DNA of 22,656 nucleotides, taken from NCBI GenBank assembly GCA_964617555.1, contig CAZTYP010000053.1, positions 1-22,656 on the forward strand, given 5' to 3'. Shown here one piece after another: positions 14,521 through 22,656 of the stretch. The DNA comes from 1-14-2-50-31-20 sp964617555 (GTDB taxonomy: Bacteria; Bacteroidota; Ignavibacteria; Ignavibacteriales; Melioribacteraceae). The translations under genes were made by a program, and so were the position numbers. The notes beneath the pieces were generated by a model, which saw nothing but the letters and a program-made list of their open reading frames with translations, had not been told where the DNA came from and did not search any database. The first letter of the stretch is position 1; the number at the start of each line of letters is the position of its first letter.

Positions 14521-16071
14521 TTATTTTCGAAATATTCTACCGATAATTTTTAACGGTCCGAACAAATTTTTCAAACGCATTTTTGCATTGTTCCCGTAAA
14601 AAAGATAAAGGATTGATTTAAGTCCGTTGTAAAGCTCTTTGCTGTAAGGATGCCACCAAATATTTTTTTTAACTCCGGGCAAAATATCGTTTACAATTGT
14701 TTGCGGTTCCACCATTTCCATTAAACCCATTTCTCCGTGAGTTCTTCCCAAGCCCGATTCCTTGAAACCTCCCCAGGATGTTTCGGCTAATCCATGACTC
14801 ATCAGATGGTCGTTAATTGTAATAACACCGGCTTTAATCCGTTTCCCCAATTCGACGGCTTTTTTATGATTTTTTGACCACACGGAACCGGTTAACCCCA
14901 GGTTGGAATCGTTCGCCAACTTAATTGCCTCGTCCATATTATCAACTTTCATTACACCGAGTAACGGCCCGAATGTTTCTTCTTTCATCATTAACATATT
15001 GTGATTAACATTGGTTAAAATTTTAGGAGTAAAAATATTTTTGGAATTATCCGTCGTTTTCGATTCCGCGAAAAGTACGGCTCCGTTTTTCAAGGCATCG
15101 TCAAGATGAAGTTTTACGGTTTGCACTTGTTTTTCGGTTGTCATTACTCCAACATCCGTGCTAAAATCATTAGGAGCTCCAACTTTGAGGGATTCAATTT
15201 TTACTTTAAGCGCATTCATAAAGTTATCGTAAATTTTTTGATGAACATATATGCGTTCAACACCGCCGCAACTTTGCCCTGCATTGGAAAGCCCAGCCCA
15301 AACGGCTCCGTTAACCGCTCTGTCAATATCCGCATCTTCACAAACCAGCATTGCATCGTTACCGCCAAGCTCAAGCGAAACGGGTGTGAGAGTATCTGCG
15401 GCTATCTTCATCAAACTTTTGCCCACGGGGACCGACCCCGTAAAAAAGAGTTTGTCTATTCCATATTTAAGAAACGCCTCTCCGGCAATTCGCCCGGGAA
15501 TATTGATATATTGAAACAATCCGTCGGGTAAATCCGCGCTTAAAATTGCATCACGTAAAGCCGTTCCTACAAGTTGTGTTTCCGTAGCGGTTTTTAATAC
15601 AACACCGTTGCCGGCAATTAATGCCATAATAACTTCGGAGTAAGGAATGGCAAACGGATAATTCCACGGAGAAATAACTCCCACAACTCCGAACGGTTCG
15701 TATCTTACAAAGGATCTTTTATTTGCCAAAATTAAGGATGACGGACGAATGCGTTTGGGTTTCAAAAATTTCGGAGCTTTTTTGGCATAATATTGTGTTG
15801 CCATTACGGCGGGCAAAATTTCCGTTGATAAAGCATCAAAACGGACTTTCCCGTTATCCTCTGAAATCGTTTGAACAAGCAAATCAATATTTTCGACAAG
15901 ATAATTTTTTATTTTCAGAATTTTTGAACTCCGTTCCCTAAGCGGAACTTGTTTCCACTCCGATTGCGCTTTACGGCTTGCAACAATCATATCTTGCAAA
16001 TCGTTTATTGTATGCAAACCAAATTTTCCAATACTCTTACCCGTTGCAGGATTATATGAAACGGTTTCCAT
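14521..16071 (-). CDS. NAD(P)+-dependent aldehyde dehydrogenase family protein
   Basis: Oxidises an aldehyde to the acid. The 516-residue protein has all catalytic parts of the family: SPWNYPF (134-140) with Asn137, the cofactor lysine Lys160 in VVLKTATET, FTGSVPVG (210-217), general base Glu234 in SLELGGND, nucleophile Cys268 in NAGQSCGGVERIYVH, EETFGPLLG, and the WGGFKESGLGRTHGEMGL end. The SCGGVERIYV form differs from the usual GQxCxAxxRIYV and recalls the ALDH22-like/broad-specificity group; this assignment is from memory and weak. About 50 residues rich in aromatic and basic amino acids follow the usual C terminus (KKNIWWHPYSKELYNGLK, then a hydrophobic and basic end) and might contact membrane. 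The substrate is unknown. GGAG seven bases before the ATG supports the start. It is transcribed alone, divergently from the gene at 16209. Confidence 0.93.
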   Translation of the reverse strand: METVSYNPATGKSIGKFGLHTINDLQDMIVASRKAQSEWKQVPLRERSSKILKIKNYLVENIDLLVQTISEDNGKVRFDALSTEILPAVMATQYYAKKAPKFLKPKRIRPSSLILANKRSFVRYEPFGVVGVISPWNYPFAIPYSEVIMALIAGNGVVLKTATETQLVGTALRDAILSADLPDGLFQYINIPGRIAGEAFLKYGIDKLFFTGSVPVGKSLMKIAADTLTPVSLELGGNDAMLVCEDADIDRAVNGAVWAGLSNAGQSCGGVERIYVHQKIYDNFMNALKVKIESLKVGAPNDFSTDVGVMTTEKQVQTVKLHLDDALKNGAVLFAESKTTDNSKNIFTPKILTNVNHNMLMMKEETFGPLLGVMKVDNMDEAIKLANDSNLGLTGSVWSKNHKKAVELGKRIKAGVITINDHLMSHGLAETSWGGFKESGLGRTHGEMGLMEMVEPQTIVNDILPGVKKNIWWHPYSKELYNGLKSILYLFYGNNAKMRLKNLFGPLKIIGRIFRK

Positions 16072-16208
16072 GCTTTACTCCAAGATTTATTTTGTCTGTG
16101 GGAACTTTTTAAATCTGAATTCGTCTATCTATACATGGAAATAAAATTACTAATTAACAATGCAAATAACAAAAGCATGCTTAAAAATATTCGTCCCGAG
16201 AGGTAAAG

Positions 16209-17450
16209 ATGAAAAATTTCTCCAAACTCCTGTTCCTTTTACTGTTTTTTACAATCAAATTATTTCCAGCCGACAGCACACAGACAGATAAAAACTTAAT
16301 TAACGTATTTATTGATTGCCATCATTGCGATATGAATTACATACGCACCGAAATTACATTTATTAATTATGTTATGGATAGAAAAAATGCAGACTTGCAT
16401 ATTCTGGTAACAAGGCAACACACCGGAAGCAACGGACGTGAATATACCCTTAGTTTTATAGGCAGAAAAAAATTCATAAACAAAAACGATACCCTTTCAT
16501 TTTTTACTCAACCGGATAATTCCGACGATGAAGTTCGCCGAAAGATGGTTAACACACTTAAGTTGGGATTAATACGTTATGTTGCCGCAACCGAAGCCGC
16601 AAACAATATTAATATTACATATAATTCGAACGGTGCAGAAAAACAATCTATTGTTGATCCGTGGGATTATTGGGTTTTTAGAACCAGACTACACGGATAT
16701 TTCCGGGGTGAAGAATCTTACACAACCATCTTTTTGAATGCATCAATGAATGTTAACAGAATAACGGAGAATTGGAAATTTAAGTCGTCTTTTTCATCAT
16801 ACTATACCGAAAGTAATTTTTCTCATAAAACAACACAGTTTTCCAGCTATACTCGTTCCAATATTGCGGAGGTTCTTCTTGTAAAAAGTATTTCCAATCA
16901 TTGGTCCTTAGGTGGTAATACCCGATGCGGCAACTCCACTTATATGAATTACAAGATTTTTGCTGAAATTGCACCGGCAATTGAATATAATATTTATCCG
17001 TATTCGGAATCAACCAGAAAAATTTTCAGAATTCTTTATCAAGTAGGCTATGCATATGCACAATTTAACGAAATGACCATTTACGATAAACTTGAAGATG
17101 CAAAATTCAAACAGTCTTTAGAAGTTGCTCTCGAAATTAAACAACCGTGGGGAACGGTTGAAACAAGTATTGAAGGCTCAAACTTTTTTTACGATTTTTC
17201 AAAAAACCGTTTGGAAATGGATGTTGAACTTTCTTTGAGGTTATTTAAAGGATTTACGCTAGATATTGACGGCGGCTATTCCTTAATTCATGATCAACTT
17301 AATATACCTAAAAGCGATATTTCCGATGAAGAAGTATTGTTGAGAAGACGACAATTGGAAACACAATACGAGTTTTACACATCCATCGGAGTCAGTTATA
17401 CATTCGGTTCAATATACAATAATATTGTTAATCCGAGATTCGGAAATTAA
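16209..17450 (+). CDS. Predicted outer-membrane beta-barrel protein of unknown function
   Basis: A 413-residue exported protein. Residues 1-21 form a signal peptide (MKNFSK, hydrophobic core, LFPAD). Residues 31-130 are a small alpha/beta region with VFIDCHHCDMNYIRTEITF, NYVMDRKNADLHILVTRQ and GREYTLSFIGRKKF, followed by KLGLIRYVAATEA. Residues 160-413 alternate polar and hydrophobic residues in many short strands (NWKFKSSFSSYYTES, EYNIYPYSESTRKIF, EMDVELSLRLFKGFTLDIDGGYS), as in a beta-barrel with some likeness to DUF481. The end, SIGVSYTFGSIYNNIVNPRFGN, looks like a last strand plus short tail. I have the impression that similar proteins occur across FCB bacteria without a known role, but cannot verify it. 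The CHHC pair at 37-40 is striking. AGAGG five bases before the ATG supports the start. Confidence 0.75.
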   Translation: MKNFSKLLFLLLFFTIKLFPADSTQTDKNLINVFIDCHHCDMNYIRTEITFINYVMDRKNADLHILVTRQHTGSNGREYTLSFIGRKKFINKNDTLSFFTQPDNSDDEVRRKMVNTLKLGLIRYVAATEAANNINITYNSNGAEKQSIVDPWDYWVFRTRLHGYFRGEESYTTIFLNASMNVNRITENWKFKSSFSSYYTESNFSHKTTQFSSYTRSNIAEVLLVKSISNHWSLGGNTRCGNSTYMNYKIFAEIAPAIEYNIYPYSESTRKIFRILYQVGYAYAQFNEMTIYDKLEDAKFKQSLEVALEIKQPWGTVETSIEGSNFFYDFSKNRLEMDVELSLRLFKGFTLDIDGGYSLIHDQLNIPKSDISDEEVLLRRRQLETQYEFYTSIGVSYTFGSIYNNIVNPRFGN

Positions 17451-17609
17451 ATAAAAAGCTATTGCAAAACCATACATTCGATAATTATAAATGTCGTATC
17501 TGTTTATCCGTTACTTCCTTTTTTATTGGCATTTACCAAATCACTTTTATATTTTCATCTACAATAAATAGAATTACTAATTGATAATTACTACATAAAC
17601 GGAATTACC

Positions 17610-18212
17610 ATGATAAAAAAGATTATCCTTTTTGTACTGCTTTTATCTCTTTTGCTCGGATGCTCCGACAAACAAAATAAAAGCCGGAATAACGCAAAAA
17701 AAACAAATACAGAACAAGAAATAAAAAAACTTCCACAAAAAGAAATTGAGAAGCTTTTTAATGCGGCATTAAATAATAAAGGAGAAATTATTGCAAAATA
17801 TATTGAAGAAGGAGGAGACCCCGATATATTAAATTCCAACGGACAAACATTATTGATGTACGCCGCCTATAACGGGCATACCGATTTATGCGAATATTTG
17901 CTGAGAAGAGATGCCGATATTTCCACGAAAGATAACGAAGGAAGAACAGCTTTGATGTATGCTTCCACAGGCCCTTTTTCTGAAACCGTAAAATTATTAC
18001 TTGAAAATAACGCTAAACCGAATGTTATTGACAACAAAGAAAAATGGACTGCTCTAATGTTTGCCGCCTCGGAAGGAGAAGCAGAAGTAGTACGAATTTT
18101 ATTGAATTACGGGGCAGATGCAACTTTAAAAGATATTGACGGTGACACAGCGGAATCTTTTGCAAAACAAAAAGGACATATCGAAGTGGTAAAAATATTA
18201 ACCGAGCATTAG
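17610..18212 (+). CDS. Ankyrin-repeat lipoprotein
   Basis: A 200-residue protein with a clear lipoprotein signal (KKIILF, hydrophobic core, LLGC with Cys18), a charged linker rich in Lys, Asn and Gln (19-45), and ankyrin repeats to the end. Repeats are visible at about 46-76 (degenerate), 77-109 (NGQTLLMYAAYNGHTDLCEYLL), 111-143 (GRTALMYASTGPFSETVKLLL), 146-177 (WTALMFAASEGEAEVVRILL) and a partial one at 179-200. It is therefore a membrane-anchored periplasmic or surface protein that binds other proteins; the partner is unknown. It converges with mutB, only 13 bases away, and I see no terminator hairpin between them. Only a GGA precedes the ATG as a ribosome binding site. The 159 bases upstream (17451-17609) show nothing I can name. 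Confidence 0.85.
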   Translation: MIKKIILFVLLLSLLLGCSDKQNKSRNNAKKTNTEQEIKKLPQKEIEKLFNAALNNKGEIIAKYIEEGGDPDILNSNGQTLLMYAAYNGHTDLCEYLLRRDADISTKDNEGRTALMYASTGPFSETVKLLLENNAKPNVIDNKEKWTALMFAASEGEAEVVRILLNYGADATLKDIDGDTAESFAKQKGHIEVVKILTEH

Positions 18213-18225
18213 ATTATTTAAGCCA

Positions 18226-20388
18226 TTAACAGAACCTTTTTTTTATTAATTTCATCAATTTTATTGCCGCTTCCGGAATTTTTGTACCGGGCCCAAAAAT
18301 AGCGGCGGCACCGTGCTCGTACAAATAATTATAATCTTGCGGTGGAATTACCCCGCCGATTATTACAATAATATCTTCACGTCCCAATTTTTTCAATTCC
18401 TCTACTAATTGAGGCAATAATGTTTTATGTCCGGCTGCAAGAGAACTCATTCCTACAACATGCACATCATTTTCAACCGCTTGTTTAGCCGCTTCTTCAG
18501 GCGTTTGGAAAAGCGGACCGATGTCAACATCAAAGCCCAAATCCGCATAAGCCGTTGCCACAACTTTTGCTCCGCGGTCGTGCCCGTCTTGTCCTAATTT
18601 TGCAATCATAATTCGAGGGCGTCTTCCTTCTTCGTTTGCAAATTCGTCGGTTAATTTTTTAGCTTTTTCAATACTCATATCTTTCTCGGTGTTAAATTCT
18701 CCGCTGTAAACTCCGGAGATTATACGCGTTACACTTTTATATCTGCCCCATACTTTTTCAATGGCAAAAGATATTTCACCAAGTGTAGCTCTTGCTCTTG
18801 CCGCCTCAACGGAAAGCTCAAGTAAATTTCCGTTACCGTTTTTTGCGGCATTTGAGATTTTTTCAAGTGCAAGTTTTACTTTGCCAGCATCTCTGTTCTT
18901 TTTTAATTCTCTAATTTTTTTTATTTGCGATAACCTTACGGCAGTATTATCAATTTCTAAAATATCAATCGGGAACTCTTTTTCCAAACGGTATTTATTT
19001 ACTCCGATAATAACTTCCTCACCGGAATCTATGCGTGCTTGCTTTCTTGCCGACGCTTCTTCAATCCTCATTTTGGGAATACCGGCTTCAATCGCTTTTG
19101 TCATTCCTCCGTACGATTCAATTTCGTGGATATGTTCCCATCCTTTTTTTAAAAGCTCGCCGGTTAAATATTCAAGATAATAGGACCCCGCCCAAGGGTC
19201 AATAACTTTTGTAATATCCGTCTCTTCCTGCAAAAAAAGTTGCGTATTACGTGCAATGCGTGCGGAAAAATCCGTGGGTAAGGCAATTGCTTCGTCCAAA
19301 GAATTTGTATGTAACGATTGTGTATGCCCCATTGCGGCTGCCATTGCTTCAATGCAAGTACGGATAACATTGTTAAACGGGTCTTGTGCGGTTAAACTCC
19401 AACCGGACGTTTGCGAATGAGTTCTTAGAGACATTGATTTAGGATTTTTAGGATTAAATTGTTTAATCAATTTTGCCCATATTAAACGGGCGGCACGCAT
19501 TTTTGCAACTTCCATAAAAAAGTTCATCCCTTGTGCCCAAAAGAAAGAAAGCCTCGGAGCAAAAGAATCTATATCCAATCCGGCGTCAATACCCGTACGA
19601 ACATATTCCAAACCGTCGGCTAAAGTATAAGCCATTTCCAAATCCGCAGTAGCGCCGGCTTCTTGCATATGATAGCCGGAAATTGAAATACTGTTAAACT
19701 TGGGCATATTTGCAGAAGTAAATTTGAATATATCAGCAATTATCCGCATGGAAATTTTTGGGGGATAAATATATGTATTACGTACCATATACTCTTTTAA
19801 AATATCGTTCTGAATAGTACCGGCAAGCAATTCCGGTTTTACTCCCTGTTCTTCCGCCGCAACAATATAAAATGCAAGCACGGGCAACACGGCTCCGTTC
19901 ATTGTCATGGAAACGGACATTTTATCTAGAGGAATATTATTGAACAAAATCTTCATATCCTCAACGGAATCTATTGCTACACCGGCTTTGCCCACATCAC
20001 CGATTACACGTTCATGGTCGGAATCGTAACCGCGATGCGTTGCCAAATCGAATGCAACTGAAAGCCCCATTTGCCCTTGTGCCAAATTACGGCGATAGAA
20101 TGCATTACTCTCTTCAGCTGTCGAAAATCCGGCATATTGTCTTACTGTCCAAGGACGCGTAACATACATTGTGCTGTACGGACCGCGCAAAAACGGCGGA
20201 ATACCCGATAGATAATCGAGATGTTCAAGATTTTCAATATCTTTTTTTGTAAACAAAGGAGTTACAATAATTTGCTCAACTGTTTTATATGATTTTTCAG
20301 GTAAAGGGTTCTCCCCTTCTATATCTTCTTTTCGTAAGATTTTTTCTTCAAATTTCAATTCAATATTTGTAAAGTCGGGATATACCAT
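18226..20388 (-). CDS. mutB: Methylmalonyl-CoA mutase, large catalytic (B12-binding) subunit
   Basis: Adenosylcobalamin-dependent interconversion of succinyl-CoA and (R)-methylmalonyl-CoA, linking the citric acid cycle to propionate metabolism. The 720 residues are full length. The TIM-barrel domain has RPWTVRQYAGFSTAEESN with Tyr85, MVRNTYIYPP with Arg203 and SISGYHMQEAGA with His240, equivalent to Tyr89, Arg207 and His244 of the Propionibacterium enzyme. The C-terminal cobalamin domain has KLGQDGHDRGAKV with the cobalt-ligand His603 and continues with MSSLAAGHKTLLPQL and IIGGVIPPQDY. Its ATG follows the mutA stop by 11 bases, with GGAG in between, so the two are cotranscribed. Tyr85 and Arg203 favour methylmalonyl-CoA over other acyl-CoA mutases. 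No epimerase or MeaB-type chaperone gene is present in the window. Confidence 0.97.
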   Translation of the reverse strand: MVYPDFTNIELKFEEKILRKEDIEGENPLPEKSYKTVEQIIVTPLFTKKDIENLEHLDYLSGIPPFLRGPYSTMYVTRPWTVRQYAGFSTAEESNAFYRRNLAQGQMGLSVAFDLATHRGYDSDHERVIGDVGKAGVAIDSVEDMKILFNNIPLDKMSVSMTMNGAVLPVLAFYIVAAEEQGVKPELLAGTIQNDILKEYMVRNTYIYPPKISMRIIADIFKFTSANMPKFNSISISGYHMQEAGATADLEMAYTLADGLEYVRTGIDAGLDIDSFAPRLSFFWAQGMNFFMEVAKMRAARLIWAKLIKQFNPKNPKSMSLRTHSQTSGWSLTAQDPFNNVIRTCIEAMAAAMGHTQSLHTNSLDEAIALPTDFSARIARNTQLFLQEETDITKVIDPWAGSYYLEYLTGELLKKGWEHIHEIESYGGMTKAIEAGIPKMRIEEASARKQARIDSGEEVIIGVNKYRLEKEFPIDILEIDNTAVRLSQIKKIRELKKNRDAGKVKLALEKISNAAKNGNGNLLELSVEAARARATLGEISFAIEKVWGRYKSVTRIISGVYSGEFNTEKDMSIEKAKKLTDEFANEEGRRPRIMIAKLGQDGHDRGAKVVATAYADLGFDVDIGPLFQTPEEAAKQAVENDVHVVGMSSLAAGHKTLLPQLVEELKKLGREDIIVIIGGVIPPQDYNYLYEHGAAAIFGPGTKIPEAAIKLMKLIKKRFC

Positions 20389-20399
20389 TAATGCTCCAA

Positions 20400-22571
20400 T
20401 TAATTTTCTTCCGTAATATTCTCATCATACACATTTAAAAAACCGGAAAGCAATTCGAGTGCATCGGCATTCATATAAATAAATCTGTCAACACCGTTCT
20501 TTTTGTATTCGCTCTCTTTCTCTTTAGGATTACCGGCAAGCACAATAACCGTTTGCGGTTTTTCTCTTTTTACTTCTTTGGCAAATCGGATAATAATTTC
20601 GGGATAATTATTATCTGACGAACAAATAACAATTATTTTACTTTTTGATTTTATTATTTCGCTTATTGCTTCCGTATAATTACTTTTATATTCATCGGAA
20701 ATATTCACTTCAAATCCGCCCACTTCAAAAAAACCGCGAGCAAAATCAACTCTGGCTTTATATTCCTTAATTCCTCCGAAACGAACAAGCAATGCTGAGG
20801 GTTTGGTTTTCAGTTTTTCCTTTATTTTTTCTCCTCTTAATCGCAATTTTTCAAAAGATAGAGCCAACCGATGTTTTTTTATTGGAGATATTTTTACCGG
20901 TTCACCTTTTAACATACTTCTGCAAGCACCGGAAATTTCGCGTAATGTTGCTCCGGCTAACAATGCTTCCGCCGTAATATCTATTGGTTCGCTTTCCCAA
21001 TCGGCAGAAAGTCGATGAAGAATTTCAATTATTTTTTCATTACTTTTTTTATCGGTTGAACTTCTTATTTTTTTCAAATGTTCAGCCCGCTTTTTCAGAA
21101 ATGCTGTATAATTAAATTCATTTGTTTCTGCTTCCGGCATTTTCTCTTTAGGATTAACATATTTGTTGGTACCCACAATAACCGATTTGCATTCAGCAAT
21201 CTCTTTTTTTCGTTTATTATAAACCAGATTAATCTTTTCATGAATATAACCGTTTTTTAGGCACTCTATTATTCCGCCGGTTTTTTCAATTTTTTGAAAT
21301 TCTTTCCATGCTTTTTTTGCCAATTCGTCCGTTAAAGTTTCAACAAAATAAGACCCGCCCGCAGGATCAACCGGAATTGAAAATCGTGATTCTTCTTTTA
21401 AAATAATTTGTGTGTTTCGTGCAATTCTTCTCGAAAAATCATCGGGAAAAGAAAAAAGAGAATTAAAAGGTAAAGTCCTTATTCCCTTTACACCACCCGC
21501 AATTGCGGAAAACGCTTCGGTTGTTCCACGCAACATATTAACATACGGGTCCAGAATCGTTTTATTAAATTGCAAAGAGACGGCATGTAAATCAATTCCT
21601 ACAAATGTTTTATTGCCGTTATTATTAAATGCGGTAATTAAATTTTTCCATAATAATTTTGCGGCACGGAATTTTGCCACCTCGGTGAAAAAAGAATTTC
21701 CGATACCGAGTGTTACCGTAAAACTTTCGGCAACAATATTAAGATCTAAACCCATATTAATAAAAGCTCTTATATATTCGGCTCCTGTTGCCAACATAAT
21801 TGCAAGCTCTTGCACACTACTTGCCCCGCTTTCAGCATACGGAATAGTTGACACGTTGCAAGTTTTAAGAAAAGGGGCATTCTTTTTTGACCATTCAATC
21901 GATTTTTTTATACCGACCAACGCTGAATTTAACGGAACGGGCAACTCACCTTCTGCAGCAAGATATCCAAGCGGGTCTGCCGCAACAACACCGGAAATAT
22001 CAGCAATATCAATTCCTTCCTTTTTACAATAAGCCGATAATAGTGAAAGTAACTGCACCGAGGAAAATCCGCATTCGATAACAAGAGGATATTTGGTAAT
22101 ATCAATTCCGCTTAATATTTTACCAAAACTGTTTAATTCGCTAAACGAAAGCCCATCTTTCCCAACTTCTTCAGGTATTGCATAATCTGCGTCCAAGCCC
22201 TTTTGTGTTGCTTTATCCAACGCAATAAAAATGCTGTTTTGTCCGTTGGCTAATGCTTGTTTTAATGCGGAGTTAAATTCGGTAACATCCGGTGTGGCAA
22301 TCTCCTGATTTATTAACCAATTCGTCTCTGATGTTTCTCCCCTTCTACTGCCGGCAAAAATATTTTGCTCAATCCTTTTATTTTTCAAATCTTTTTGTGT
22401 ATAAATAGGATTAAGAGTAATTCCGTCGTTAGTTTTACGAAACAATTTTTCGTATGAGTGCCCTTTTAAATCCTTTTCAACTTTTGCTTTCCATTCTTCA
22501 ATAGTAGGCACGGGAAAATCATCCTTAAGATGAAACTCCTCGGGAAGTTGAATTTTATTACCTGTTTGCAT
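20400..22571 (-). CDS. mutA: Methylmalonyl-CoA mutase, small non-catalytic subunit
   Basis: Structural partner of MutB in the heterodimeric mutase. The 723 residues show the same two-domain plan: a barrel domain opening with FPVPTIEEWKAKVEKDLKG, containing GLSFSELNSFGKIL and RIARNTQIILKEESRFSIPVDPAGGSYFVETLTDELAKKAW (given in part), and a degenerate C-terminal flavodoxin-like domain. Where MutB has DGHDRG this protein reads RFGGIKEYKARVDFA, so the cobalt ligand is missing, as expected for MutA. It is longer than the roughly 620-640 residues usual for MutA; the added length seems to lie in the charged Lys/Glu-rich segment between the domains (about 480-600). AAGGAT five bases before the ATG supports the start. 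It is the first gene of the mutA-mutB operon; a TATAAT read on the minus strand (22597-22592) may be its -10 element. Confidence 0.95.
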   Translation of the reverse strand: MQTGNKIQLPEEFHLKDDFPVPTIEEWKAKVEKDLKGHSYEKLFRKTNDGITLNPIYTQKDLKNKRIEQNIFAGSRRGETSETNWLINQEIATPDVTEFNSALKQALANGQNSIFIALDKATQKGLDADYAIPEEVGKDGLSFSELNSFGKILSGIDITKYPLVIECGFSSVQLLSLLSAYCKKEGIDIADISGVVAADPLGYLAAEGELPVPLNSALVGIKKSIEWSKKNAPFLKTCNVSTIPYAESGASSVQELAIMLATGAEYIRAFINMGLDLNIVAESFTVTLGIGNSFFTEVAKFRAAKLLWKNLITAFNNNGNKTFVGIDLHAVSLQFNKTILDPYVNMLRGTTEAFSAIAGGVKGIRTLPFNSLFSFPDDFSRRIARNTQIILKEESRFSIPVDPAGGSYFVETLTDELAKKAWKEFQKIEKTGGIIECLKNGYIHEKINLVYNKRKKEIAECKSVIVGTNKYVNPKEKMPEAETNEFNYTAFLKKRAEHLKKIRSSTDKKSNEKIIEILHRLSADWESEPIDITAEALLAGATLREISGACRSMLKGEPVKISPIKKHRLALSFEKLRLRGEKIKEKLKTKPSALLVRFGGIKEYKARVDFARGFFEVGGFEVNISDEYKSNYTEAISEIIKSKSKIIVICSSDNNYPEIIIRFAKEVKREKPQTVIVLAGNPKEKESEYKKNGVDRFIYMNADALELLSGFLNVYDENITEEN

Positions 22572-22656
22572 AATATCCTTTTTTACTTTTCATTATAAAT
22601 AAGCGAACAATATTTATGCCAGTGGAAAGGAGCAAAATTCAAAGGATTTTAGAAGA
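22572..22656. other. Upstream region of mutA, right edge
   Basis: 85 bases holding the mutA ribosome binding site and a possible minus-strand -10 element (TATAAT, 22597-22592) without a matching -35 element. No reading frame of note enters from the right edge. Confidence 0.35.

Noticed and set aside
16317..16328. CHHC as a cytochrome c haem site
   Set aside because: Haem attachment needs CxxCH; here Asp follows the second Cys.
21412..22032. Plus-strand open frame of about 200 codons opposite mutA
   Set aside because: Antisense to a well-supported gene, with no motif and no ribosome binding site.
1..22656. CRISPR array, insertion sequences, tRNA genes or attachment sites
   Set aside because: No regularly spaced repeats, transposase or integrase genes, terminal inverted repeats or tRNA-like cloverleaf sequences were seen.

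Overview
The window looks like an AT-rich chromosomal stretch from a Gram-negative bacterium of the FCB (Fibrobacteres-Chlorobi-Bacteroidetes) superphylum, most likely Ignavibacteria or a close relative. The pointers are a type IX secretion sorting domain with the NYPNPFNPTT signature, Kdo (LPS core sugar) synthesis genes, several lipoproteins, a tripartite RND pump and a two-subunit methylmalonyl-CoA mutase. Many starts have recognisable GGAG-type ribosome binding sites, which argues mildly against classical Bacteroidia. This placement is inference. I see no tRNA, rRNA, IS element, phage gene or CRISPR array.

Layout. 149-2786 (+) is a compact Kdo operon: kdsB, kdsA, then a gene I do not recognise as a described protein, a transaldolase-like domain fused to a KdsD-type CBS pair. 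It ends at a strong hairpin. 2787-3316 is a 530-base intergenic region with a candidate promoter and two related perfect dyads ahead of a secreted GLUG-repeat protein carrying a T9SS sorting domain (3317-5053). An MscS channel follows (5290-6099). The two parts of a UmuD/UmuC translesion polymerase lie tail to tail (6241-7509 + and 7517-7975 -) instead of as the usual operon. 8066-14394 (-) is an efflux operon in transcription order adaptor, RND pump, outer-membrane lipoprotein channel and a DUF4136 lipoprotein. An aldehyde dehydrogenase (14521-16071 -) is divergent from a conserved-looking outer-membrane protein of unknown function (16209-17450 +). An ankyrin-repeat lipoprotein (17610-18212 +) faces the mutA-mutB operon (22571-18226 -).

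The most notable item is the transaldolase-CBS fusion. In E. coli-type KdsD (arabinose-5-phosphate isomerase, which supplies the substrate of KdsA) an SIS isomerase domain is followed by a CBS pair containing GIFTDGDLRR. Here the CBS pair, with GYFTDGDLRR, sits in the Kdo operon but is attached to a (beta/alpha)8 aldolase-type domain that keeps the Schiff-base lysine and has changed several other active-site positions. It may be an unusual or regulated supply route for Kdo precursors, or a regulator built from an old enzyme. No SIS-domain kdsD or kdsC phosphatase is present in the window.
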